Shown here piece by piece: positions 17,939 through 27,766 of a stretch of DNA of 56,023 bases. The notes under the pieces are model-generated. The model worked only from the letters and a program-made list of their open reading frames with translations, ran no database searches and was not told where the DNA came from. A program made the translations under genes and the position numbers. The stretch spans positions 1 through 56,023 of the forward strand of contig CAMCEE010000013.1 in NCBI GenBank assembly GCA_945873815.1, read 5' to 3'. Within the stretch, counting starts at the first letter, position 1, and each line of letters opens with the position of its first letter. The DNA comes from an uncultured Caryophanales bacterium (GTDB lineage: Bacteria > Bacillota_I > Bacilli_A > RFN20 > CAG-449).

Positions 17939-19057
17939 ATGATTTATTTTGATAATGCTGCGACAACAATTGTAGATAATGAAGTATTAAAAAGTTTTAA
18001 TGAAATTAATACTCGATTTTTTGCAAACCCTGCATCAAGTCATAAATTAGGACAAGAGACATTTAATCTTGAAAATATCGCAAGAAGGAATATCGCGAAG
18101 ATTTTTGCTTCAAAAGAAGAAGAAATAATCTTTACTTCAGGGGCTACTGAATCGAATAACCTCGCGATAAAAGGCTGCGCTTTTCGTTATCAAAATCGAG
18201 GTAAACATATTATTACCACTAAAGTTGAACACCCTTCTGTTTTGAATGCTTTTCGTCAATTGGAAGATTTTGGATTCAGCGTTACGTATCTTGATGTTGA
18301 TAAGGATGGAAAAGTTTCCTTTGAAGATTTAAAAGAAGCGATAAGAGATGATACGATTCTTGTTTCAATTATGAGCGTAAATAATGAAGTTGGAACGATA
18401 AATGATATAGAGGAAATTGCAAAATATTTAAAAACTTTCCCAAAAATAGTTTTTCACAGCGATGCTACTCAAGCAATCGGAAAGATAGACATTGATTATA
18501 AGAATGTGGATCTAGTAAGTTTATCTGCTCATAAACTTCATGGTTTTAAAGGTTCAGGAGCTTTAATTAAAAGAGCTAATATTGATTTATTACCTATTGC
18601 TTCTGGAGGAGGACAAGAATTTTCCTATCGTTCAGGAACAAACAATTTTCCTTATGAGATCTGTTTAGCTAAAACTCTTCGTATCGCTTATGAAAAACAA
18701 AAAGAAAATTATGAAAAAGTAAAAAAACTTAATGATAGATTAAGAGAAGAATTGAATAAGATGCCCGGAGTTAAAATTAATTCTCCTCTTGATGCTTCGC
18801 CATATATATTGAATTTCTCAACTGTAAAGAAAGCAAGCGTCGTTGCAGAAGGGTTGTCGCTAAAAGAAATATATGTTTCGACAAAATCAGCATGCTCTTC
18901 TAAAAAAAGCCCAACAAGTTATGTTCTTCAAGCGATGGGAAGAGATGAATTTGATAGTGCTAATGCTATAAGAGTATCTTTCTCAAATGAGAATACGCTA
19001 GAGGAAATTGATATTTTTGTTAAAGAGTTAAGTAATATATTGCTAAAATTGAAGTAG
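17939..19057 (+). CDS. cysteine desulfurase (NifS/IscS-like)
   Basis: A 372-residue PLP enzyme that takes sulfur from cysteine as a persulfide for tRNA thiolation or Fe-S assembly. It begins MIYFDNAATT; the PLP lysine is K199 in SLSAHKLHGFKG; the mobile loop carries C319 in STKSACSS, the persulfide cysteine. It lies next to ezrA as nifZ does in B. subtilis, where thiI follows. No thiI is seen here, so the sulfur acceptor must be encoded elsewhere. A GGGAG ribosome site precedes the ATG. Confidence 0.93.
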   Translation: MIYFDNAATTIVDNEVLKSFNEINTRFFANPASSHKLGQETFNLENIARRNIAKIFASKEEEIIFTSGATESNNLAIKGCAFRYQNRGKHIITTKVEHPSVLNAFRQLEDFGFSVTYLDVDKDGKVSFEDLKEAIRDDTILVSIMSVNNEVGTINDIEEIAKYLKTFPKIVFHSDATQAIGKIDIDYKNVDLVSLSAHKLHGFKGSGALIKRANIDLLPIASGGGQEFSYRSGTNNFPYEICLAKTLRIAYEKQKENYEKVKKLNDRLREELNKMPGVKINSPLDASPYILNFSTVKKASVVAEGLSLKEIYVSTKSACSSKKSPTSYVLQAMGRDEFDSANAIRVSFSNENTLEEIDIFVKELSNILLKLK

Positions 19058-19077
19058 TTGCTATTTCAATTTTTTAT
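19046..19077 (+). terminator. terminator overlapping the end of the desulfurase gene
   Basis: AAATTGAAGTAG (19046-19057) pairs with CTATTTCAATTT (19061-19072) around a TTG loop, then T run. The upstream arm contains the last codons and the TAG stop. Confidence 0.8.
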
Positions 19078-19154
19078 TATTTTATGTAGAATAGAAATCG
19101 AGGCTTATATATGGTAATAATATTAGTAATATTTTAGCCAAAATGGAGGTAAAT

Positions 19155-20123
19155 ATGTACGAAGTAGAATTTAAAAATGAGTTTAAGAAAGCATTAAAGA
19201 AGATTAAGGAATATGATAATATCGTTGTTTTCCGTCATCAAAGACCAGATGGAGATGCTTTTGGCTCTCAATTAGGATTAGCATTTTGGCTTAAGGATAG
19301 TTTCCCATCAAAAACAATTCATTTTGTTGGGAAAAATTCATCGGTATATGGAGAAAATGTTTTTACTAAGATGGAAGAAGTGGATGATGACTTTTTCAAT
19401 AATAAGTTTTTAGCTATCATCTGCGATACTGGAAATACTGCACGTATCGATGATGAAAGATGGCAAAAAGCAGATTATAAGATTAAATTCGACCATCATC
19501 CTAACGATGAACCATATGGTGATTTGAATATTGTTGCAAACGAGATTGCATCTTGTTCTGAACTAATCGCAGATTTTATTTTCTTTACTGGAAAAAAATA
19601 TCCAATGTCAAAATTAAGCGCAATGTATTTATTTGATGGAATAACAACGGATTCAGGTAGATTCTTATTTTCATCTGTTACTTCTAAAACGCATAGAATT
19701 GCGGCAAAATTAATTGATATTGGTATTATCCCTTCATACGATTGCTTTAACAAATTATATGAAAAGGATGTAGATTCTTTAATTTTCCAAAAACATGTCT
19801 TAAATAATATGGTATTTACAGGAAATGGTATTGCTTATTACGTATTAACTGAAAAGGATCTTAAGGAGTTGAACATTGATAATGAAAGGGGTAAAGAACA
19901 TCTTTCATTGATGTCAAATATAAAAGGAATTGAGATTTGGTTCTGTGTAACAGAAATCGTTGAAAAGAACGAATGGAGAGTATCAATTAGAAGTAAGAAG
20001 ATTGATATTTCAGAAGTGGCTAAGAAATATAATGGTGGAGGACATATGCAAGCAAGTGGAGCAACATTGTATTCACTTGATGAAATGCCATCCTTAATCA
20101 AGGATCTTGAGGAATTGATTTGA
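19155..20123 (+). CDS. nrnA: DHH/DHHA1 phosphoesterase, NrnA-like (nanoRNase / pAp phosphatase)
   Basis: A 322-residue cytoplasmic enzyme. The DHH domain shows VVFRHQRPDGDAFGSQ, an internal D (IICDTGNTARI) and FDHHPND, the metal-binding set. The DHHA1 domain ends with the substrate motif GGGHMQASGA. Relatives degrade 2-5-mer RNA and dephosphorylate pAp, the by-product of CoA-dependent carrier loading. The start is placed at 19155 because GGAGG at 19145-19149 sits correctly before it and would lie inside the gene if the ATG at 19143 were used. It is translationally coupled to the SDR gene (TGATG). Confidence 0.88.
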   Translation: MYEVEFKNEFKKALKKIKEYDNIVVFRHQRPDGDAFGSQLGLAFWLKDSFPSKTIHFVGKNSSVYGENVFTKMEEVDDDFFNNKFLAIICDTGNTARIDDERWQKADYKIKFDHHPNDEPYGDLNIVANEIASCSELIADFIFFTGKKYPMSKLSAMYLFDGITTDSGRFLFSSVTSKTHRIAAKLIDIGIIPSYDCFNKLYEKDVDSLIFQKHVLNNMVFTGNGIAYYVLTEKDLKELNIDNERGKEHLSLMSNIKGIEIWFCVTEIVEKNEWRVSIRSKKIDISEVAKKYNGGGHMQASGATLYSLDEMPSLIKDLEELI

Positions 20124-21007
20124 TGAACTATAATAAGTGGTTTAAAAAGAATATTACCTCATTAAAAGGAAAGACTTTCATTGTTACTGGTGCAAACTCG
20201 GGTATCGGTTATCAATTATCTTTACATTTAGCTTTTCTTGAGGCAAATATTATTATGGCTTGTCGTAATATTAATAAAGCCACAAAAGCTAAAGAGGAAA
20301 TATTAAAACTTTATCCTAATAGTAATATCTATCTTGAGGAATATGATCAAGCTTCTTTTGATTCAATCGAAAGATTCGCTTTAAAAATAAAGAAAGATTA
20401 CACCCATATCGATGGGATTGTTTGTAATGCAGGAGTATATTTTCCTAAAAAAGATTATAAGACGGAAGACGGATATGAATTAACGCTTGGAACTAATTAT
20501 TTAGGAGTATACAAACTAATTGAAGAATTAAAAGACTATTTAAATGCGAATAAGGCTAGAGTAGTTCTTGTTAATAGTTTAGTTAGTGGATTTGCAAAAA
20601 AGATTCCATTAGAGAAAGCTTTTAACTTAAAGAGAAATGCACTTTATAATTATTCAAAATGTTCGATAGCTCGTTTTGGATATGAATTAATGAAAGAGAA
20701 TAGTGATATAACATATCGTATTGCACATCCTGGGATTTGTTCAACAAATATCATTTCTAGTACACAAACAGGATTTCCTACTTGGTTTGGAGTATTAGGC
20801 CATAAGGCTTTAACTTTATTTACTCATTCTTCAAAAAAAGCAAGTTTATCATTGTTGCTTGCTTTAGTTGATGATGGAGAAAAGAAATATATTACACCAC
20901 GTGGTTTATTTTCTATTAGTGGTTTTCCAAAAAGAAAATTATTGCCAAAATTTATGGATAGACCAATTAAAGAAGAAACGGCTTTGTTTTTATTAAAAAA
21001 TAAATAG
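20123..21007 (+). CDS. short-chain dehydrogenase/reductase
   Basis: A 294-residue SDR with the NAD(P) motif TGANSGIG (about residues 22-29), a following arginine in ACRN that suggests NADPH, CNAG in strand 4, and the catalytic YxxxK (YNYSKCSIARFG). The sequence resembles the retinol-dehydrogenase/WW-oxidoreductase-like branch of SDRs, but the substrate cannot be told. The ATG at 20123 overlaps the nrnA stop, so both are probably made from one message. No link between their functions is evident. Confidence 0.85.
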   Translation: MNYNKWFKKNITSLKGKTFIVTGANSGIGYQLSLHLAFLEANIIMACRNINKATKAKEEILKLYPNSNIYLEEYDQASFDSIERFALKIKKDYTHIDGIVCNAGVYFPKKDYKTEDGYELTLGTNYLGVYKLIEELKDYLNANKARVVLVNSLVSGFAKKIPLEKAFNLKRNALYNYSKCSIARFGYELMKENSDITYRIAHPGICSTNIISSTQTGFPTWFGVLGHKALTLFTHSSKKASLSLLLALVDDGEKKYITPRGLFSISGFPKRKLLPKFMDRPIKEETALFLLKNK

Positions 21008-21058
21008 ATAGTTACTATAAAAGAATATGGTGATTATCGTTATTGGGAGGATAAGAAA

Positions 21059-22642
21059 ATGTTAAAGATTACGAATTTATCAATGCAATTTGGAGGAAGA
21101 ATCCTCTTTAAAAATGTTAATTTAAATTTTCAAAAAGGTAATTGTTATGGAATTATAGGTGCAAATGGGGCAGGTAAATCTACTTTACTAAGAATTATTT
21201 CAGGTGAACTTGAACCTACTGACGGCCATATTGAATTTACCGAACATGAAAGATTATCAATCCTAAAACAAAATCAAAATGCATACGATGATTTAACCGC
21301 GATTCAAACAGTCATCCAAGGTTATCCAAAACTTATTGAAATAGAAAATGCAAGAAATGCATTATATATGAAAGAAGATTTTAGCGAGGAAGATGGAATA
21401 AAAGCAGCTGAGTTAGAAGCGGAATATGCTGAAATGGGAGGATACGAAGCGGATTCTGATGCAAGAAGTTTATTATCTAATCTTGGTATTCCTAGCGATA
21501 AGCACGATACATTGATGGGAGAATTAGATGCAAAGATTAAAGTTAAAGTATTATTAGCTCAAGCTCTATTTGGTAATCCAGATATTCTTTTATTAGATGA
21601 ACCTACTAATAATCTTGATGCGCTTGCAGCAAAATGGCTTGAATCATTCTTGTATTCCTTTGAAAATACAGTTATTATCGTTTCTCACGATCGTCACTTC
21701 TTGAATCAAGTCTGCACACGGATTTGCGATGTTGATTACGGTAAAATCTCATTATTTGTTGGAAACTATGATTTCTGGTATCAATCGAGTCAATTGATTC
21801 AAAAACAATTACGCGATCAAAATGCTAAAAATGAAGATCGTATAAAAGAATTGCAAGAATTTATCGCAAGATTCTCTGCGAATGCTTCTAAATCAAAGCA
21901 AGCAACTTCAAGAAAGAAGGAACTTGAAAAGATTTCTCTTAATGAATTAGTGCCTTCAAGTAGAGTTTATCCATATATTGATTTTAAGTTTGAAAGAGAA
22001 ATTGGAAATGATGTGTTAGAAGTTGAAGGACTTTCTAAAAAAGGACAATTTAAGAATTTATCTTTCGTTGTTAGAAAAGGTGATAAGATTGCGTTTATTG
22101 CTAAAAACTCACTTCAAATTACTTCTTTATTCAATGTATTAGCTAAGAAAGATGATCAATTTGAGGGAACATTTAAGTTTGGTATTACCATTACTCCTTC
22201 ATACATTCCTAGCGATAATTCAGAATATTTTAAAGAAGGAGATCTTAATCTAGTTGATTGGCTTAGACCATATTCCAAGGACCAAAATGAATCGACGATT
22301 CGTGGATGGCTTGGAAGAATGCTTTTCTCAAATGAGGAAGCATTAAAGAAGGTATCTGTTCTTTCTGGAGGAGAAAAAGTACGTTGCATGATGGCAATGT
22401 CTATGTTAACTGCAGGAAATTTAATCATGATGGATGATCCAACAAATCATTTAGATTTGGAATCCATTACTGCATTAAATAACGGTATGAAGAATTATAA
22501 GGGCGTATTATTATTCTCATCTCATGATCATGAACTCATTAATACAGTTGCAAATAGAATCATTTATATTGGTGAAGATAAGATTATTGATCGAGTATGC
22601 ACTTATGATGAATTCTTAGAAAAATTTGGAAATGAAATATAA
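21059..22642 (+). CDS. ABC-F family ATPase, YkpA/YbiT type
   Basis: A 527-residue protein with two ABC domains and no membrane segment. Domain 1 starts MLKITNLSMQFGGR with Walker A GANGAGKST and Walker B ILLLDEPTNNLD. The linker (about 240-310) is basic and helical. Domain 2 has signature VLSGGEKVR and Walker B LIMMDDPTNHLD. In domain 1 the signature is degenerate (MGELDAKIKV), as in YkpA/YbiT. The second P-loop is poor (VRKGDKIAFIAKNSLQ, lacking GKS/T), so domain 2 may not bind ATP in the usual way. ABC-F proteins act on the ribosome E site. A GGGAGG site precedes the ATG. Confidence 0.9.
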   Translation: MLKITNLSMQFGGRILFKNVNLNFQKGNCYGIIGANGAGKSTLLRIISGELEPTDGHIEFTEHERLSILKQNQNAYDDLTAIQTVIQGYPKLIEIENARNALYMKEDFSEEDGIKAAELEAEYAEMGGYEADSDARSLLSNLGIPSDKHDTLMGELDAKIKVKVLLAQALFGNPDILLLDEPTNNLDALAAKWLESFLYSFENTVIIVSHDRHFLNQVCTRICDVDYGKISLFVGNYDFWYQSSQLIQKQLRDQNAKNEDRIKELQEFIARFSANASKSKQATSRKKELEKISLNELVPSSRVYPYIDFKFEREIGNDVLEVEGLSKKGQFKNLSFVVRKGDKIAFIAKNSLQITSLFNVLAKKDDQFEGTFKFGITITPSYIPSDNSEYFKEGDLNLVDWLRPYSKDQNESTIRGWLGRMLFSNEEALKKVSVLSGGEKVRCMMAMSMLTAGNLIMMDDPTNHLDLESITALNNGMKNYKGVLLFSSHDHELINTVANRIIYIGEDKIIDRVCTYDEFLEKFGNEI

Positions 22643-22668
22643 TTACTCCATTCTTCATATAATGGAGG

Positions 22669-22992
22669 ATGAATGTTAATAAATTATATAATCAAGATAA
22701 GCAAATAGATTTAATATTCTTATTTCTATTATGCATTATGATATATGTAGTATTTAAGATTTCTTCCTTAATGAAAAATCCTTATTTTGGATATAATCAG
22801 GAAGAACTAAAAAGAAAGATGAGGATATTGGCATTACTTTCCATTATTCTACTGTTATTCTTTATATTTAAATATTTTAAGAAATATAGAGTTTATCCGA
22901 CACAGAATGAAATTCTCATTTTCCTTCTTATACTATTTATTATTGGATTTGGATTAGTGAAAATGTATTTAGCGATAAATAACGAAGCATAG
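22669..22992 (+). CDS. small three-helix membrane protein, unknown function
   Basis: A 107-residue protein with three hydrophobic helices (about 14-33, 52-67 and 81-99) and a basic stretch between helices 1 and 2. I do not recognise a family. It sits between the ABC-F gene and hflX, 9 bases before hflX. Start choice is uneasy: GGAGG touches the ATG with no spacer and is also part of a hairpin (CTCCATT at 22647-22653 with AATGGAG at 22661-22667). It may be poorly translated or start elsewhere. Confidence 0.5.
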   Translation: MNVNKLYNQDKQIDLIFLFLLCIMIYVVFKISSLMKNPYFGYNQEELKRKMRILALLSIILLLFFIFKYFKKYRVYPTQNEILIFLLILFIIGFGLVKMYLAINNEA

Positions 22993-23001
22993 AGGAAAAA
23001 A

Positions 23002-24285
23002 ATGAAAGCGATAGTAGTTGATTGTGAAATAAGTGGAGAAAGAGCAAATTTAAAAGAGATGGAAAACCTTCTACATACACTCGATGTAGATATGGATTTT
23101 GTTTGCTCACAAAAATTAGATAAACCACATACTGCTACTTATATTGGTAAGGGATTATTAAATGAACTTGCTTCATATATTATGCAAAATGATGTTGATA
23201 TTGTCGTATTTAATAATGACTTATCTCCACTTCAAATTAAGAATATCACTGAAGCATGTGGTGTAGATGTTTTTGATCGTTCGATGATTATTTTAAAAAT
23301 CTTCGAAATGCGTGCTTCTTCTAAAGAAGCAAAATTGCAAGTGGAAATCGCATATTTAAAATATATGGCTTCTAGATTAATTGAGAAAGATAAAAATTAT
23401 GAACAAGTAACTTCTGGAGGTGCAGGAGGAGTCACTAATCGTGGTGCAGGAGAAAAAGCGATTGCAATAAAGAGGTATTTGTTTAGAAAAAGGATAAAGC
23501 AAAAGGAAGAGGAACTTGAAGAAATTGCTTCTAGAAGAATAGAAAAGAGAAATAGTAGTAGAAAAATGTATCCTCGAGTAGCTATTGTTGGATATACAAA
23601 CGCTGGTAAATCGACTCTAATGAATAATTTTATTAGAATGACTGATACAAATAAACGCGTTGAGGTTTTAGAAGAGAATCGACTCTTTGCAACTTTATCA
23701 ACTAATACAAGGCTTATTAAAATTGATAAACACTATCCATTTTTATTGACTGATACAGTTGGTTTTATTTCTAGTTTGCCTACTCCATTAATCAAAGCAT
23801 TTAGATCCACTTTAGAGGAAATAAATGATGCAGATTTATTAATTCATGTGATAGATATTTCAGATCCTAATTTTATTGATCAGATAAAAGTGACTAATGA
23901 AACGTTAAGAGAAATAGGAATTAATGAAGATATTCCAATGATTTTCTTACTGAATAAGATTGATAAAATATCAATGACTAATGTTCCTTTTGTTGATGAT
24001 AAAGCACTCTTAGTTTCATTGAAAGAAGAAGATTATATGGATTCAATTCTATCTTTAATTGATGAAAATATTTCAAAGTTTTATGTTGAATTATCATTAT
24101 TTATTCCATATGAAAATGCAAATGTATTTTTCGAGATTAAGAATAATGAAGCAATTGTTGAATACGAGGAAAATGATGAGGGATATAAATGTGTTGCGAA
24201 AATTTCTTATAATAATGTAAGTAAGTATCGTGACTATCTTGCTTTACTTAATAATAAAAGTAAAATTTCAAATAAAATGAATTAA
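23002..24285 (+). CDS. hflX: ribosome-associated GTPase HflX
   Basis: A 427-residue GTPase. The N-terminal HflX domain contains TATYIGKGLLNELA and DLSPLQIKNI. The linker has the hallmark GGAGGVTNRGAGEKAI. The G domain has G1 GYTNAGKST, G3 DTVGFISSLP and G4 NKID. A C-terminal domain of about 70 residues follows. HflX splits stalled or stressed 70S ribosomes. It may share a message with the small membrane protein in front of it. The 147 bases after it (24286-24432) hold no gene and no strong terminator. Confidence 0.95.
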   Translation: MKAIVVDCEISGERANLKEMENLLHTLDVDMDFVCSQKLDKPHTATYIGKGLLNELASYIMQNDVDIVVFNNDLSPLQIKNITEACGVDVFDRSMIILKIFEMRASSKEAKLQVEIAYLKYMASRLIEKDKNYEQVTSGGAGGVTNRGAGEKAIAIKRYLFRKRIKQKEEELEEIASRRIEKRNSSRKMYPRVAIVGYTNAGKSTLMNNFIRMTDTNKRVEVLEENRLFATLSTNTRLIKIDKHYPFLLTDTVGFISSLPTPLIKAFRSTLEEINDADLLIHVIDISDPNFIDQIKVTNETLREIGINEDIPMIFLLNKIDKISMTNVPFVDDKALLVSLKEEDYMDSILSLIDENISKFYVELSLFIPYENANVFFEIKNNEAIVEYEENDEGYKCVAKISYNNVSKYRDYLALLNNKSKISNKMN

Positions 24286-24432
24286 CAATAAGAATAGATA
24301 AATGTTGCTAAATTGAAGGAAGTAGACAAGAAAAATAAAGTATCCTCAAATTGCAAAATAAAAAATATCAAAGATGAGGATTATAAAAGATTTTTGATGA
24401 TAAAAAAATCTAAATAAAATATAAAAAGAATA

Positions 24433-25350
24433 TTATTTAAACACAATTGTTTTATAGTTAATAAAACTCTTTTTAACTATTTTACCTAATTCTGAAAGTC
24501 CGTATTTTTCTACAATAAAAGAAGCTAACTCATCAACTTTGGTTGATGCTCCTTTTAATATTTCAATGCCATATTTAATAGACATTTCATCAAACCATTT
24601 AAGAAATTCATATCGAGCAATCATAGATGCTACTGCAACGCTAGGATAGTGCGATTCTCCTTTTGTTTCAAAGATAATATTTGTATTTAGGCTTTCGTAG
24701 TTGTACTTTCTTAAATAGGAATAATAATTTGATGGTGAACAAAATTGATCAACATAGCAGATTGTATTTGCATTTACTTGCTTTCTTACTTTAATGAGTG
24801 CATCGTTATGAAGAATTGCTTTTATTTCATTCATTGAATATCCTTTATCACTCATCTCATTGAATTTTAAAGGGCTGCATGCATGGACTTTATATACGAT
24901 TTTATCTATTATTTTTGGTACGATTTCTCGAATTTTTTGATCAGTAATCTTTTTTGAATCATCTACACCTACTTCCTTTAAATAGGGAATAAAGGAAGAA
25001 TCAACATATGCTGCACATACGATGATAGGACCAAAGAAATCGCCAGTTCCTACTTCATCTGAACCAATTTGTGATGACAAATCTTTCCAAATAGAAGGAA
25101 CTTTCTCTTTAGGAATGTTAACTAAAGCATTATCATCCCATTTTTTAGCTTCTTCTAAAGCATTTTTACCCGAAAATACGGCCTTATATCCATTTTTAGA
25201 ATGATAGATTGTCAATTGTAAATCGTTAGTAATATGCGAAAAAAATGATACGTATTCTCCAGCGTTTTCTTCTTTTAAAGCATGGTAATAATCTTGCATT
25301 TTAATATTTGTTTGTTCGTCTAGTTTTATTGTTACTGTTTCTTTATTCAT
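24433..25350 (-). CDS. rnhC: ribonuclease HIII
   Basis: A 305-residue enzyme that removes RNA from RNA-DNA hybrids. The N-terminal 80 residues form the TBP-like substrate-binding domain typical of HIII. The catalytic domain starts IGSDEVGTGDFFGPIIVCAA, where D-E-x-G is the HII/HIII active-site start, then VDDSKKITD, and the glutamate/aspartate residues in YVDQF. It lies opposite mutS2, as rnhC and mutS2 are often near each other in Firmicutes. It has its own promoter and is transcribed towards hflX. Confidence 0.93.
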   Translation of the reverse strand: MNKETVTIKLDEQTNIKMQDYYHALKEENAGEYVSFFSHITNDLQLTIYHSKNGYKAVFSGKNALEEAKKWDDNALVNIPKEKVPSIWKDLSSQIGSDEVGTGDFFGPIIVCAAYVDSSFIPYLKEVGVDDSKKITDQKIREIVPKIIDKIVYKVHACSPLKFNEMSDKGYSMNEIKAILHNDALIKVRKQVNANTICYVDQFCSPSNYYSYLRKYNYESLNTNIIFETKGESHYPSVAVASMIARYEFLKWFDEMSIKYGIEILKGASTKVDELASFIVEKYGLSELGKIVKKSFINYKTIVFK

Positions 25351-25368
25351 GTTATGTCCTCAATGTGA

Positions 25369-25379
25369 GTATAGCACAT
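25369..25379 (-). promoter_or_regulatory. rnhC extended -10 promoter
   Basis: On the minus strand TGTGC-TATACT (TATACT at 25374-25369) has the TGn extension. No clear -35. It sits 19 bases before the rnhC ATG. Confidence 0.5.
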
Positions 25380-25438
25380 TTAATGATAGATTTTATATTT
25401 TTAAGAATAATTAGTTAACTAATTATATTTGATTTTTG

Positions 25439-25444
25439 TATAAT
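25439..25444 (+). promoter_or_regulatory. mutS2 -10 element
   Basis: A perfect TATAAT lies just before the GAAGGTG ribosome site of mutS2; TTAACT at 25415-25420 is a possible -35 with an 18-base spacer. The leader would be very short. Confidence 0.5.
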
Positions 25445-25459
25445 GAAGAAGGTGAATTT

Positions 25460-27766
25460 ATGAAAGATATATACAAAGTATTTGAATTTGATTTGATTAC
25501 GAAACAAATTGAACCTTATTGTAGAACTGAAATCGGACTAAATAAGATTCGTTCTTTAGTGATGTTTGATAACGAAGATGATTTGAAAGATGAATTATCT
25601 CATTTGAAGGAAATGATGGGATATATCGTAAAATATCGCAATTTAAAGATTACTCCTCATAAAGATTTGACTAATATGTTTTCTTTAATCGAAAAAGGAG
25701 GATGTGGGAATATTGATTTTTTCTATCAAGTAAGCCTCTATTTAGAAAACGCAAAAGATATTAGAAATGAGTCTTCTAAAGATGATTCTTTTCCATTTAT
25801 TATGGAACTTATTAGAAAACTTGAAGAATGTGATTCGCTTAGAAATGAAATTGAAAGAATCATTACTAAAGATCTTCAAATTGCAGATAATGCTTCTCCT
25901 TTATTAAGAGATATTAGAAAATCCTTGCATCAAGAAAAAAGTGGACAACAAAAGATTATTAATCAATTACTTTTGAAATATAAAGATTATTTGAATAATG
26001 AAAGAGTTGCACTTCGTAATGGCGCATTTGCTTTACCTATTAAAGCGCATTATAAATCTCGAGTAGATGGAATTGTAATCGATGAATCGGATACAGGATT
26101 AACACTTTTTATTGAGCCTTCTGAGATTATTGCATCCAATAATAAAATAATGAGATTAAAAGAAAAAGAGAAAGAAGAGATTAATCGTATTATTGATGAA
26201 TTGACCTTACATGTTTTAAATCACCTAGAAGAAATTAGAATCGATCAAGAAATTCTATGTTATATGGATTTCCTTCTTGCAAAAGCAAATTATGCATTAG
26301 ATGAAGATGATATTGTCGGTGAATTAGTTGATGAAAGAATAATATCTTTAAAAGGTGCAAGACATCCACTTATTGATAAAAAGAAAGTAGTTCGTAATTC
26401 ATACATTTTAGATAAACAAAAAATTATGTTGATCACTGGACCTAATGCAGGTGGAAAAACAGTATCCATTAAGTTAATTGGTCTTTGTATTATTATGCAT
26501 CAATGCGCACTTGCTCTTCCTACCATTGAAGAAGCAAAATTGTGTTTCTTTGAAAATCTTTATGTTGATATGGGAGATAATCAATCTTTACTTGATAATC
26601 TATCTACTTTTTCTGGCCATATTTCATCATTAAAAGAAATAGTGAAAGGAACGAATAATAGATCAATGGTAATTCTTGACGAGATTGGTACTGGCACTTC
26701 ACCATTAGAAGGAGAAGCACTTGCGATAGGTTTTATCGAATATCTTCACAAAAAGGATTCATTTGGTGTTTTGACTTCACATTTTGATGGTTTAAAGAAC
26801 TACGCTTTGGAAAATGATTATATTTTAAATGCTTCTATGGCTTTTTCTGAAGAAAGAATTGAACCTACATATCATCTTCGTTTAGGAGTTGCAGGAAAAT
26901 CTTATGGACTTGAAATGGCATCGCGTTTAGGGTTGAGTAACGATATACTTAATACTGCAAATCAATATATTGAATCAAAAAAAGAAACCGATAAAGAGAT
27001 TACATTATCCTTACTTCAACATAAATTAGAAGAAAATGAATCTCTTACTTTAGAACTTGAAGAAAAAATGAATGAAGCGAATAAAAAACTTTTAGAAATT
27101 GAAAAGGAAAAGAAAAATCTCCTAGCTTTACAAGAAGAAATCAGAATGAATGCTGAGGAGGAAAAAGAAAAAATCATTGAAGAAACTAAAGGAAAAATTG
27201 ATGCGATTTATGAAGAATTTAAGAGATCTGAATCGTATAAATTACATGAGATTATTACTGCAAAAAGAAATTTGGATTTGTTACATTTAGAAGAAGAGGA
27301 AGAAGAGGAAGAAAGTATATCATTAAAAATCAATGATTATGTAAGTGTTTCTTCTTTTGGAGCAAGAGGAAAAGTAATTCGTCTTAATGGTGATAAAGTA
27401 ACGATACTAACAGATACAGGAATGAACTTGAATTGTAAGACGAATCAATGCAAGAAAGTAGAAAAAGTAAAGAAAACTACAAATAAGACTTATGTTCCCT
27501 CATACAAGGTTGATAAGAAGGTTCCCCTTGAATGTAATGTTATTGGTTATTTCGTGAATGATGCGCTTCCTGTTATTGATAAATATTTGGATGATGCACT
27601 TACTGCAAGATATTCTGAAGTAAGAATCATCCATGGTGCAGGAACTGGAAAATTAAGGAGCGCAGTTCATGATTATTTAAGAGGAAGAAAAGATATTGTT
27701 TCTTTTAGATTAGGAGGATTAGGCGAAGGTGGTGTGGGAGCGACCGTAGTCACTTTAAAAAAATGA
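25460..27766 (+). CDS. mutS2: endonuclease MutS2
   Basis: A 768-residue MutS-family ATPase without mismatch-recognition domain I. It begins MKDIYKVFEFDLITKQIEPY, the usual MutS2 start; an in-frame start 24 bases upstream is rejected because GAAGGTG lies just before 25460. The ATPase has LITGPNAGGKTVS and ILDEIGTGTSPLEG. A long glutamate-rich coiled coil follows, with EEEEEEEE near its end. The C-terminal Smr domain contains HGAGTGKLR. Its usual LDLRG start is replaced by LECNVIG. MutS2 acts on recombination intermediates and, in Bacillus, rescues collided ribosomes. First gene of the mutS2-uvrC-M32-ligA operon. Confidence 0.93.
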   Translation: MKDIYKVFEFDLITKQIEPYCRTEIGLNKIRSLVMFDNEDDLKDELSHLKEMMGYIVKYRNLKITPHKDLTNMFSLIEKGGCGNIDFFYQVSLYLENAKDIRNESSKDDSFPFIMELIRKLEECDSLRNEIERIITKDLQIADNASPLLRDIRKSLHQEKSGQQKIINQLLLKYKDYLNNERVALRNGAFALPIKAHYKSRVDGIVIDESDTGLTLFIEPSEIIASNNKIMRLKEKEKEEINRIIDELTLHVLNHLEEIRIDQEILCYMDFLLAKANYALDEDDIVGELVDERIISLKGARHPLIDKKKVVRNSYILDKQKIMLITGPNAGGKTVSIKLIGLCIIMHQCALALPTIEEAKLCFFENLYVDMGDNQSLLDNLSTFSGHISSLKEIVKGTNNRSMVILDEIGTGTSPLEGEALAIGFIEYLHKKDSFGVLTSHFDGLKNYALENDYILNASMAFSEERIEPTYHLRLGVAGKSYGLEMASRLGLSNDILNTANQYIESKKETDKEITLSLLQHKLEENESLTLELEEKMNEANKKLLEIEKEKKNLLALQEEIRMNAEEEKEKIIEETKGKIDAIYEEFKRSESYKLHEIITAKRNLDLLHLEEEEEEEESISLKINDYVSVSSFGARGKVIRLNGDKVTILTDTGMNLNCKTNQCKKVEKVKKTTNKTYVPSYKVDKKVPLECNVIGYFVNDALPVIDKYLDDALTARYSEVRIIHGAGTGKLRSAVHDYLRGRKDIVSFRLGGLGEGGVGATVVTLKK

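Noticed and set aside
24300-24432. Small RNA or terminator after hflX
   Set aside because: ATCCTCA and TGAGGAT can pair, but the loop is over 25 bases and no T run follows.
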